A stretch of DNA of 61,218 nucleotides from the NCBI GenBank assembly GCA_017502085.1, contig JAFVVQ010000056.1, positions 1 to 61,218 of the forward strand, in the 5' to 3' direction. Positions within the stretch are counted from its first letter, which is position 1; every line of letters starts with the position of its first letter. The DNA is from Clostridia bacterium (GTDB lineage Bacteria; Bacillota; Clostridia; Oscillospirales; Acutalibacteraceae). Of the stretch, positions 1-6,633 are shown piece after piece. A program made the position numbers and the translations under genes. The notes beneath the pieces are model-generated. The model was not told the origin of the DNA. It searched no databases and worked only from the letters and a program-made list of their open reading frames with translations.

Positions 1-2
1 CG

Positions 3-113
3 CAGTCGGTAATCGACTCATTCGCAAGGTTTCTTGTGCCGGAGATACGAAAGTATTATGAATCCGAAGAAGGCAAAAAAGCGTTTGAAAAATGGCAGCA
101 AGAAAATGGGTAA
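3..113 (+). CDS. C-terminal end of a small hypothetical protein (5' partial)
   Basis: The reading frame is open from the left edge of the window and stops at TAA 111-113. It encodes about 36 residues ending in a charged, probably helical tail (KYYESEEGKKAFEKWQQENG). Similar acidic/basic tails occur in short uncharacterised proteins of clostridial mobile elements, but I cannot assign a family. The hairpin terminator at 152-184 lies just downstream and supports a real gene end here. The start and the rest of the gene lie outside the window. Confidence 0.5.
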   Translation, partial: QSVIDSFARFLVPEIRKYYESEEGKKAFEKWQQENG

Positions 114-151
114 GACAGTAAGTCTATGGTGACATAGCAACTCATAAATAA

Positions 152-184
152 AAGAGAGCCAAGGCTTTAAACCTTGACTCTCTT
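152..184 (+). terminator. Rho-independent terminator
   Basis: Stem AGAGAGCCAAGG / CCTTGACTCTCT with one mismatch, followed by a T-rich run. It ends the partial gene at the left edge. Confidence 0.7.
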
Positions 185-259
185 TTCTGTTTTGCATCAG
201 ATCGGAACCCTTACGGCGAAACCGCCTTTGAAAAAATAAGTGTTCATCCAATGCCCGTT

Positions 260-335
260 TGGTGGACCTGGTGGGATTCGAACCCATGACCTCTCGGATG
301 CGAACCGAACGCTCTCCCAACTGAGCTACAGGCCC
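260..335 (-). tRNA. tRNA-Ala (anticodon CGC)
   Basis: Read on the minus strand the sequence folds as a standard cloverleaf: acceptor GGGCCTG/CAGGTCC, D-arm GCTC/GAGC, anticodon stem TTCGG/CCGAG around loop TTCGCAT, and T-arm ATGGG/CCCAC with TTCGAAT. The anticodon is CGC (reads GCG, Ala). The acceptor contains the G3-U70 wobble pair that identifies tRNA-Ala. The terminal CCA is encoded (260-262). Confidence 0.95.
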
Positions 336-403
336 AAATTATATTGAAATTATACTGCTTTTAATTCGGCTTGTCAATAAGCGCATCCGAAAATTACTTT
401 GTA

Positions 404-438
404 AAAACAGAGAACGGATTTACTCCGTTCGCTGTTTT
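404..438 (-). terminator. Terminator of the acyltransferase gene
   Basis: Inverted repeat AACAG-GAACGGA / TCCGTTC-CTGTT with flanking A and T runs, overlapping the end of the minus-strand acyltransferase gene. Confidence 0.6.
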
Positions 439-1523
439 TATGCTTTGTTCTTTTTTGTGCTGAAAGAGATTTTATTGATACCTGCATCGAGTTTTTTATC
501 AAGCAGAGCCATACATCTTTCAAAACCTTCGGCAATCAGAAGTGTCACCGCAAAGCTGATGGCGGCAAAAACAACAGGGTTGTTGTTAAATCCGAAGTGG
601 TAAAGAATCGTCATCGGAATTCTTTGCAGAATATAAACACCGAAAACTCTTGTGCCGAGCCAACGCAGAACACCGTTGTTGACGCTCATTCTCATCGATA
701 TAAACACAAGAAGCAGAGTAAAGATGAATGACATCGGAACGAAAATCGCACGATCCCTGCGACTTTGCTCAAAGAAATAATAGAGCGTTATGAATGCGGT
801 GAGAGTAACTCCCGTGCAGGCGAGCCATTTGCCGATATTCGGAAGAAGAGCCTTATCTATATACGGCTTAGCTATTGCATACCACATTCCGAGTGGATAG
901 CAGAGGAGTGTGTCATACCACCAGCTTTCATACTTTTTGAAGACGAAAAGCAGGATAACGGCGACAACCGAGAGCAGTGTCGCAATGCACGTGCTGATGA
1001 TAATCCGCTTTTTAATAAATCTGAAGGATAACCAGGTTACGATATAAAGAATCAGCGTGACAAAGATAAACCAGATACTGCTGCCGACCGAATCCAGGCC
1101 TATAAAAGAAAGAAGAAGTTTTTTGACCGGATAATTCTTGCCGAGTGCAAGACCGAGAAGCCAGTAAATCAGCACTGCGATATCAAAGTGAATCCAAACC
1201 TTCAATGCCCGTCTTGAAAGGAGCGTTTTTACGTAACCTTCCTTTTTCATCAGACCGAGAGTAACGCCGTAGCCCGAGTAAAAGAGGAACATAACAACCA
1301 TAAGCTGACCGAGGAATGACAAAAAATCAACGTACGGCTTGTTGAAGGGGGATGCATCGAGGGATAAATACTGTCTTACGTGAGAAAAAAGAACGATTAC
1401 GGTGAAAACGCCTTTGATTGAGCCCGTTTTCTGAGGTGACATATAATCTTCGAAGCCGTTTTTTCCTGAGAATTTTATTCCGACAAGGCAAAGAACGAGC
1501 AACGCCGCAAGAAAGAATACCAT
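438..1523 (-). CDS. Acyltransferase 3 family membrane protein
   Basis: 361 residues, almost all hydrophobic, with about ten predicted membrane segments. The conserved acyltransferase-3 signature is visible at residues 41-52 (FTVIVLFSHVRQ), with the essential His preceded by F/S. Members (OafA, OatA, YrhL types) move acetyl or other acyl groups across the membrane onto sugars of the cell wall or surface polymers; the exact acceptor cannot be read here. The ATG at 1523 has a strong AGGAGG site. It lies 17 bases after murD on the same strand, so the two are probably co-transcribed, which fits a role in envelope modification. There is no periplasmic SGNH domain, so this is the short form. Confidence 0.85.
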   Translation of the reverse strand: MVFFLAALLVLCLVGIKFSGKNGFEDYMSPQKTGSIKGVFTVIVLFSHVRQYLSLDASPFNKPYVDFLSFLGQLMVVMFLFYSGYGVTLGLMKKEGYVKTLLSRRALKVWIHFDIAVLIYWLLGLALGKNYPVKKLLLSFIGLDSVGSSIWFIFVTLILYIVTWLSFRFIKKRIIISTCIATLLSVVAVILLFVFKKYESWWYDTLLCYPLGMWYAIAKPYIDKALLPNIGKWLACTGVTLTAFITLYYFFEQSRRDRAIFVPMSFIFTLLLVFISMRMSVNNGVLRWLGTRVFGVYILQRIPMTILYHFGFNNNPVVFAAISFAVTLLIAEGFERCMALLDKKLDAGINKISFSTKKNKA

Positions 1524-1540
1524 AAGTCCTCCTGAGGGGG

Positions 1541-2842
1541 TTATTTATGCTCTCTGATGAGCTGCTTGAAGTGATTACCTTTGTGCTCAAAGTCCTTGTA
1601 GACATTGTAGCTCGATGCGGCGGGGGACATCAGGCAGCTTTTGCCCTTTTCCGTGTATCTGAATGCGGCATCAACCGCTTCTTCAAGATCCTGGGCAATG
1701 ACAATGTTTTTGGTGCATCCGCTTTCGATCAGAGCGTTGCAGATTTCGACGCCCGTATCAGGGGTGCCGATAAGATTGCGGACTCTGCATTTGCGGAGAT
1801 AACGCTTGAAGCCCGAATAATCGATGCCTCTGTCGAGACCGCCGAAGATAAGAGTATCAACGTCTCCGATGGCTTCGATTGCGCACTCGACTGCGTGAGG
1901 AATGGTTGCGATGGAGTCGTTATAGAATTTGATTCCGTCATATTCGCCGACGGGTTCCATTCTGTTTTCAATACCTGCAAAATTTTTGATTGATTCGAGA
2001 ATATCCGCATCGCTTATGCCGAGACAACGGGCAACGGTTGCGGCAACGCAGACGTTCTGTCTGTTGTGACTGCCCTTGAGACGCTCGTTTTCCGCAGCGG
2101 CGGCAATGATATCTTCATCACCGAGGCTGCCGTTGAGACCGACCTTGATGACGGAGGGCTTTGCGTTTGCAAAATCAAAATAGCGGTCAAAATCCTGCTC
2201 GGCATTGCATACGAAATAGTCGCTGCCCGTCTGATGGCGGATAATATTGAGCTTTGCGGCAACGTAACCGCCGAAGCCGTTATAGTGGTCAAGATGTTCG
2301 GGATAAATGTTTGTCATAACCGCAATATGAGGTGATGCGGTTGTGAATTCAAGCTGATGTGAGGACATTTCGATAACCGCAACGTCAACCTTTTCGTTTT
2401 CAAGGCTGTCAAGTACGGGTACACCGATGTTACCGATGAGACAGACCTTCTTGCCCGACTGTTTCACCATACCGTAGATGAGTGTTGAGGTTGTTGTTTT
2501 GCCCTTTGTACCCGTAACACCGATGCAGGTACAGTCTGCAAATCGGAGGAAAAGGTCTGTCTGACAAGTGACTTCTACGCCTTCGGGAACAATAACGTCT
2601 TTGAACGACATACCGGGGGTCTTGATGACGGTATCGTACTCCTTGATTGCGTCAAGATAATTTGCACCGCAATGAAGAGTGACGTTGTTATCAAAAACCT
2701 CAAGCTCACGCATATCGGCAATACCGATGTGCTTATCGGGGAGGTTGTGACGGATTATGTCATAGGTTGACCTGCCCTCTCTGCCGAAACCGAGAACAAG
2801 CACCTTGCGTTTTTCAAAATATTCAATCAGTTGCTGAAACAT
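1541..2842 (-). CDS. murD: UDP-N-acetylmuramoyl-L-alanine:D-glutamate ligase (MurD)
   Basis: 433 residues, close to the usual MurD length. The N-terminal Rossmann-like UDP-binding domain begins with VLVLGFGREGRS (15-25). The Mur-ligase ATP loop GTKGKTT is at 111-117, followed by GNIG and MSSHQLEF, typical of MurD, and the NIYPEHLDHY segment that supports metal and ATP binding. The C-terminal ligase domain has NDSIATIPHA and FGGLDRG. The enzyme adds D-Glu to UDP-MurNAc-Ala in the cytoplasm during peptidoglycan synthesis. It is not in the usual dcw cluster, but stands with an acyltransferase gene only. A sigma-A-like promoter sits 40-65 bases upstream. Confidence 0.95.
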   Translation of the reverse strand: MFQQLIEYFEKRKVLVLGFGREGRSTYDIIRHNLPDKHIGIADMRELEVFDNNVTLHCGANYLDAIKEYDTVIKTPGMSFKDVIVPEGVEVTCQTDLFLRFADCTCIGVTGTKGKTTTSTLIYGMVKQSGKKVCLIGNIGVPVLDSLENEKVDVAVIEMSSHQLEFTTASPHIAVMTNIYPEHLDHYNGFGGYVAAKLNIIRHQTGSDYFVCNAEQDFDRYFDFANAKPSVIKVGLNGSLGDEDIIAAAAENERLKGSHNRQNVCVAATVARCLGISDADILESIKNFAGIENRMEPVGEYDGIKFYNDSIATIPHAVECAIEAIGDVDTLIFGGLDRGIDYSGFKRYLRKCRVRNLIGTPDTGVEICNALIESGCTKNIVIAQDLEEAVDAAFRYTEKGKSCLMSPAASSYNVYKDFEHKGNHFKQLIREHK

Positions 2843-2879
2843 TTCTGCATCTCCTTTACGGATAGTCGCTATTTATAAA

Positions 2880-2908
2880 AGTATATCATTTTTATTTTGC
2901 ATATTCAA
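2880..2908 (-). promoter_or_regulatory. Promoter for murD
   Basis: On the minus strand TTGAAT, 17-base spacer, TATACT, ending 38 bases upstream of the murD ATG. Confidence 0.6.
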
Positions 2909-2959
2909 GAAGAAAGATACTTATTTTATATAAAAACATAAAAACACGGAGGATTTACC

Positions 2960-3205
2960 ATGAAACGTCTGTTATCATGCGAGTTTAACTTTGATACGGT
3001 CTGCGTGGAGCTGAAGTTCTCAGACGGCACTATGATTGCCATTGATACCATTGCGGTTGAAAACGAGGTGGCGGACAATATGTATCAGCGCTCAGAGCTT
3101 GATTATCTTATCTGCAATGACCCGATTGCATACGCCGATCTGATACTCAATGGCAACCTCGAAGCCTACCTGAAAGCAGTAACTGAATACAAAATGCTCG
3201 ATTGA
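2960..3205 (+). CDS. DUF6061-like small protein
   Basis: 81 residues starting at ATG with GGAGG eight bases upstream. The protein reads LLSCEFNFDTVCVELKFSDG followed by IDTIAVENEVADNMYQRSEL, acidic and probably soluble, without signal peptide. It matches, from memory, the DUF6061 family common in gut clostridia; its function is unknown. A clear paralogue is encoded at 50565-50822 (same order SCEFN..TVCVE..DG..IDTxAVENE..NNMY..SEL). It stands alone between divergent murD and the XRE-ktr operon. Confidence 0.75.
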   Translation: MKRLLSCEFNFDTVCVELKFSDGTMIAIDTIAVENEVADNMYQRSELDYLICNDPIAYADLILNGNLEAYLKAVTEYKMLD

Positions 3206-3293
3206 GAACAAAAAGTATCCACAGACTTAGCTGTGGGTTCTTTGCCGTTATGGGTGTTCACAAAAAAAGAAAAATACAAGATAGTGCATCGCA

Positions 3294-3322
3294 TTGACAA
3301 AACACCTAATTTATGCTATAAT
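3294..3322 (+). promoter_or_regulatory. Consensus sigma-A promoter of the XRE-ktrBA operon
   Basis: TTGACA at 3294-3299, a 17-base spacer and TATAAT at 3317-3322: a perfect match to the consensus, 30 bases before the start of the XRE gene. Confidence 0.9.
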
Positions 3323-3352
3323 AACGCTTAAATAGTGCAAGGAGGGCGCCAA

Positions 3353-3568
3353 ATGAGTTTAGGAGATGCTATAAGAATGTCTCGGCAGAAGGCTTTTTTT
3401 ACACAGCAGGATTTTGCAAAGAAGCTAAACGTGGCTCTTTCAACAGTCAATCGTTGGGAACTTAATAAAGCCAAGCCGAATATGAAAGCAATGAAAAAAC
3501 TCAAAGAATTTTGCGATGAATATGGGATTGACTACGAAATCATAGAAAAAGAGTGGTTGATATTTTGA
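3353..3568 (+). CDS. XRE-family helix-turn-helix regulator
   Basis: 71 residues from ATG 3353, chosen because GGAGG lies at 3341-3345; an upstream GTG in frame at 3335 would overlap the ribosome site. One HTH_3 domain fills the protein: TQQDFAKKLNVALSTVNRWE (residues 18-37) is the helix-turn-helix. It is the first gene of an operon with ktrB and ktrA (56-base gap to ktrB), so it may regulate the K+ uptake genes or its own promoter. That link is inference from position. Confidence 0.85.
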   Translation: MSLGDAIRMSRQKAFFTQQDFAKKLNVALSTVNRWELNKAKPNMKAMKKLKEFCDEYGIDYEIIEKEWLIF

Positions 3569-3624
3569 GCTTAAGCAACTGCAAAATGCTCAGGAACCGT
3601 ATTTGTCCACGGAGAGTAAATGGT

Positions 3625-4977
3625 ATGAAAAGGATTAGATTTACAACGACTCAAATTATACTATTGAGTTTTCTTCTGGTGATATTGATCGGAAGTGTTC
3701 TTCTGGCACTGCCGATAAGCTCAACTAACGGGATAGCAGTGCCGTATATCGATGCTCTGTTCACGGCAACAACTTCGACCTGTGTTACCGGACTCGTAAC
3801 ACTGCCAACTTCTTCAACATGGAGTGTTTTTGGGCAGATTGTTATACTGATTCTGATACAGGTTGGCGGACTTGGGGTTATCACGATTATGACAGGATTG
3901 ATGCTTCTCTTGAACAGAAAACTGGGCATCAGCGACAGATTGCTCATTCAAGAAGCTTTCAATCTCAATACTATGTCGGGCCTTGTCAAGTTTGTCAAGA
4001 ACGTGTTATTCGGCACGCTGATCATTGAGGGAATTGGTGCAGTTCTGTATATGCTCGTGTTCGTCCCTGAGTTTGGTGCAAAAGGCATTTGGATATCAGT
4101 ATTCAATTCAGTTTCCGCCTTTTGTAACGCAGGTATTGACATTATCGCTGATAACAGCCTTTGTAATTATGCCGCAAATCCCTTAATTAACATCGTAACC
4201 TCTGCGCTCGTAATTCTCGGGGGTCTCGGATATATCGTATGGTGGGACGTTCTCCGTGTAGTTAAGAGCCGTTCACCCCAAAATAGAAAAATATTTAGAC
4301 ATCTGACCTTGCACAGCAAGATAGCAATTACCGTTACGGCGGGGCTCATCCTTGCCGGTGCGATTCTCATATTTATTTTTGAATATGCAAATCCTTTGAC
4401 CATCGGAGAGATGGACTTATTCGATAAGATTCAAGTATCTTTCTTCCAATCGGTCACTACGAGAACCGCAGGCTTTGCCTCTGTTCCGCAAGAGAATCTG
4501 ACGAATGCATCTGCTGCCGTATCTGTTATTTTGATGTTGATAGGCGGTTCGCCAGTGGGAACAGCAGGCGGCATGAAAACAGTAACCATCGCTGTACTTA
4601 TCTGTTCGGCGTTCGCTACCATCAGAAACAAGAATAGCGCAACTCTGTTTGGTCGTCGCATTTCCGATGACTCAGTAAAAAAGGCTGTTGCTGTGGTTGT
4701 AATGTTTCTTACGATCTGCGCCGGCTCAACGGTTCTTATACTGGCAACGAGTAACGCTTCTGTCATTGATGCAGTTTATGAAACAGTTAGTGCAACGGCA
4801 ACAGTTGGTCTTTCAAGAAATTTTACGGCAACACTCAACGCATTTGGGAAACTCATTATAATTGTTACCATGTATTTTGGCAGAGTCGGTCCCATATCGC
4901 TTGCGGTCGCTTTGGGTAGAAAAAATGAAAGTCAGAATCTTATTTCCGAGCCGACGGAAGATATCAGTATTGGATAA
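3625..4977 (+). CDS. ktrB: Potassium uptake channel subunit KtrB (TrkH/KtrB family)
   Basis: 450 residues from ATG 3625 (GGAGAG at 3611-3616); longer in-frame starts would run into the XRE gene. The four M1-P-M2 repeats of the family are visible through their selectivity-filter loops: TTSTCVTGL (49-57), SAFCNAGID (164-172), TTRTAGF (278-284) and TATVGLSR (391-398), each with the K+-coordinating Gly. The GGSPVGTAGGMKT segment (307-319) is the flexible gate region of KtrB. It forms a membrane dimer that takes up K+ (often with Na+) and is controlled by the cytosolic ring KtrA, encoded 11 bases downstream. Confidence 0.95.
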   Translation: MKRIRFTTTQIILLSFLLVILIGSVLLALPISSTNGIAVPYIDALFTATTSTCVTGLVTLPTSSTWSVFGQIVILILIQVGGLGVITIMTGLMLLLNRKLGISDRLLIQEAFNLNTMSGLVKFVKNVLFGTLIIEGIGAVLYMLVFVPEFGAKGIWISVFNSVSAFCNAGIDIIADNSLCNYAANPLINIVTSALVILGGLGYIVWWDVLRVVKSRSPQNRKIFRHLTLHSKIAITVTAGLILAGAILIFIFEYANPLTIGEMDLFDKIQVSFFQSVTTRTAGFASVPQENLTNASAAVSVILMLIGGSPVGTAGGMKTVTIAVLICSAFATIRNKNSATLFGRRISDDSVKKAVAVVVMFLTICAGSTVLILATSNASVIDAVYETVSATATVGLSRNFTATLNAFGKLIIIVTMYFGRVGPISLAVALGRKNESQNLISEPTEDISIG

Positions 4978-4988
4978 AGGAGAATCCT

Positions 4989-5639
4989 ATGAAAGTAAAG
5001 AAAACATACGCAGTCTTCGGACTTGGAAGATACGGTAGAGCAGTAGCAAGAGAACTTGTCGAGAATGGCATGGAGGTTGTTGCAGTAGATACTGAACAAA
5101 AAATTGTGAATGATGCAGCGGCATATTTGCCGGTTTGCAAGTGTGCGGACGTAACCGATCCGGAGGTCATATCGCGCCTTGGTATTAGCAACATCGATAC
5201 TGTGGTCGTTTGTATGGCAAGTAATCTTGAAGCAAGTGTAATGGCTGTCACGCTCTGCAAGGAAGCGGGCGTAAAAAAAATTATAGCAAAATGTGCAAAC
5301 GAGATGCATCAAAAGATATTGCTTCGTGTGGGTGCGGACAAGGTGGTATTTCCCGAGAACGAGTCCGGCATCCGTCTTGCCAAGAACCTACTTAGCTCAG
5401 GTTTTATTGATATGATCTCTCTGTCGAATGATGTGTCAATGATCGAGATTAATGTGAGAGATGAGTGGCGTGGCAAAAATTTGATTGAATTAAATCTCCG
5501 AAAAAAATACGGTTTCAATATCGTTGCTATCAAAAAAGGCGAAAAGGTAAACGTAAATATCAATCCCGAACAACCTCTTGAAGAAGAAACCACGCTGATC
5601 GTTATTGCCAACACAGCTAAGTTAGGAAAAATAAAATAA
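4989..5639 (+). CDS. ktrA: Potassium uptake regulatory subunit KtrA (RCK protein)
   Basis: 216 residues, the usual KtrA size. The N-terminal RCK_N domain starts with the nucleotide-binding GLGRYGRAV (11-19) and an acidic residue ending the second strand (AVDTE); the C-terminal RCK_C (TrkA-C) domain covers roughly residues 130-216. KtrA forms an octameric ring on the cytoplasmic side of KtrB and gates it according to bound ATP/ADP or NAD(H); RCK_C usually senses c-di-AMP. It has a GGAGAA ribosome site overlapping the end of ktrB and shares the promoter at 3294. Confidence 0.95.
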   Translation: MKVKKTYAVFGLGRYGRAVARELVENGMEVVAVDTEQKIVNDAAAYLPVCKCADVTDPEVISRLGISNIDTVVVCMASNLEASVMAVTLCKEAGVKKIIAKCANEMHQKILLRVGADKVVFPENESGIRLAKNLLSSGFIDMISLSNDVSMIEINVRDEWRGKNLIELNLRKKYGFNIVAIKKGEKVNVNINPEQPLEEETTLIVIANTAKLGKIK

Positions 5640-5849
5640 GTCTCACAAAGCACCATCGGTGCGTAGCCGATTCCTCTGAAATTGTTAAAGGGTTTGGGAT
5701 GTTTCCCAACAAGTACGTACAAGTGGGTACCGCCGTGCATTGCTTGCTAATACCATCGGTACTTGGCAAGCAAACGGCAAACGCAAACAGATCATAGAAA
5801 TAGAATATGACATTATAGGATTTATACCACTGAATGAGCTTATGCAATC
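5640..5849 (+). ncRNA. Candidate structured RNA / non-coding flank of an IS200/IS605-type element
   Basis: No convincing reading frame lies here. The stretch is rich in short complementary pairs, for example CACCATCGGTG (5649-5659), GGGATGTTTCCC (5697-5708), GTACGTAC (5714-5721) and TTGCTTG..CAAGCAA around 5749-5774. Together with the four hairpins just downstream it has the look of the conserved non-coding RNA that accompanies IS200/IS605 transposons (omega-RNA-like), but no tnpB or isrB gene is present. No covariance search was possible, so the RNA call is tentative. Confidence 0.35.
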
Positions 5850-5852
5850 ATA

Positions 5853-5959
5853 ACCACGCCCGAAAGGACGTGGTTTGAATAATAACCCTATAAGGGTAAA
5901 CAATACCAGCGGCACCTGAAGGTGCATCTAAGCAACACCAACTGCAAAATGGTGTTGCT
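5853..5959. repeat. Right-end hairpin array of the IS200-type element
   Basis: Four consecutive hairpins: ACCACG..CGTGGT (5853-5874), CCCTATAAGGG (5888-5898), GCACCTGAAGGTGC (5912-5925) and AGCAACACCA..TGGTGTTGCT (5931-5959). The last touches the 3' end of the transposase gene and may also act as its terminator. Y1 transposases recognise subterminal hairpins of this kind. Confidence 0.55.
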
Positions 5960-5961
5960 TT

Positions 5962-6391
5962 TTATTTTGCTATATGGGCAAACGGATCTTCGTATTCTTT
6001 GAACGTCAGCTGGTCTGAAACCATATCCTCTGTCTCCTGATCCTGTATGTACTTCTGTATCGCCGCTTTATTACCGCCAACCGTGCTTACATAGTACCCT
6101 TTTGCCCAGAACACTCGCCTTCCATATTTATATTTCAGCTGAGCGTGTCTTTCGAATATCATAAGTGTACTTTTACCCTTCAGGTATCCCATGAATTCCG
6201 ACACACATATACTCGGTGGTATCGACAGCAACATATGTATGTGGTCCGGCATTGCGTGTGATTCTATTATCTCTACGTATTTGCAGTCGCATAACCGCCT
6301 CAATATTGCTCCTAATATCTTTTCTTAATTTCCCATATACCGCTTTTCTTCTGTACTTCGGTACAAGAACTATGTGATAAACTACTTTCAT
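5962..6391 (-). pseudogene. tnpA: IS200-type Y1 transposase TnpA, frameshifted
   Basis: The N-terminal part (VVYHIVLVPKYRRKAVYGKL) and the rest (RRLCDCKYVEIIESHAMPDH and onward) are in different frames. Joining them needs removal of one A after GATATT at about 6315, which restores the usual order KDI-GAILRRLC. All catalytic parts remain: the HUH metal site in MPDHIHML and the tyrosine in QKYIQDQE near the C-terminus. TnpA nicks and joins single-stranded DNA at subterminal hairpins. Start taken as ATG 6391; a TTG at 6397 has better spacing to AAAGGAGG. With this single-base shift the gene should give no full-length enzyme unless frameshifting occurs. Confidence 0.85.
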
Positions 6392-6403
6392 CCACAATTA
6401 TTC

Positions 6404-6466
6404 GACCTCCTTTGATTTTTGGCTTTTGCAGTTGGTGTTGCATTTTCTATTATATCAAAGGAGGTC
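6404..6466 (-). promoter_or_regulatory. Hairpin sequestering the tnpA ribosome-binding site
   Basis: A perfect 13-bp inverted repeat: GACCTCCTTTGAT (6404-6416) and ATCAAAGGAGGTC (6454-6466). On the tnpA transcript the downstream arm contains the AAAGGAGG ribosome site, so transcripts entering from outside would mask translation. IS200 is known to use such a 5' hairpin. Confidence 0.65.
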
Positions 6467-6504
6467 TTTTTTTCTAACAATCAACGCTTCCGCTTTGGTG
6501 TTTT

Positions 6505-6523
6505 CCACAAGTATAACTTGTGG
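6505..6523. repeat. Subterminal hairpin at the left end of the IS200-type element
   Basis: CCACAAGT-ATA-ACTTGTGG, a perfect 8-bp stem with a 3-base loop, outside the ribosome-site hairpin and next to TTGATTAC. Confidence 0.5.
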
Positions 6524-6540
6524 TTGATTACATAAAGCAT

Positions 6541-6568
6541 AACAGGCATGACCGAAATCATGCCTGTT
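6541..6568 (-). terminator. Terminator of the rmuC-GH3-phosphoesterase operon
   Basis: Perfect 11-bp stem AACAGGCATGA / TCATGCCTGTT with a 6-base loop, about 65 bases beyond the stop of the minus-strand phosphoesterase gene. Confidence 0.65.
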
Positions 6569-6633
6569 CCAAGAAAATTGCGAATTACTGTTTTACTAGC
6601 AGGGGGCATTATGCCGGAGCGGAACTTTCAAAT

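Larger units (their letters stand above)
5853..6523 (-). mobile_element. IS200/IS605-family element with decayed tnpA
   Basis: One Y1-type transposase gene (5962-6391, minus) flanked by hairpins on both sides: the array at 5853-5959 and CCACAAGT-ATA-ACTTGTGG at 6505-6523. No tnpB lies inside. The exact ends are not certain, since these elements make no target duplication; TTGATTAC directly follows the 6505 hairpin. Confidence 0.65.

Noticed and set aside
1547-1993. 148-codon plus-strand frame within murD
   Set aside because: Shadow of murD with no ribosome site and no recognisable domain.
5962-6397. Programmed frameshift in IS200 tnpA
   Set aside because: No slippery heptamer at the break, and IS200-type tnpA is not known to use frameshifting; simple decay is more likely.
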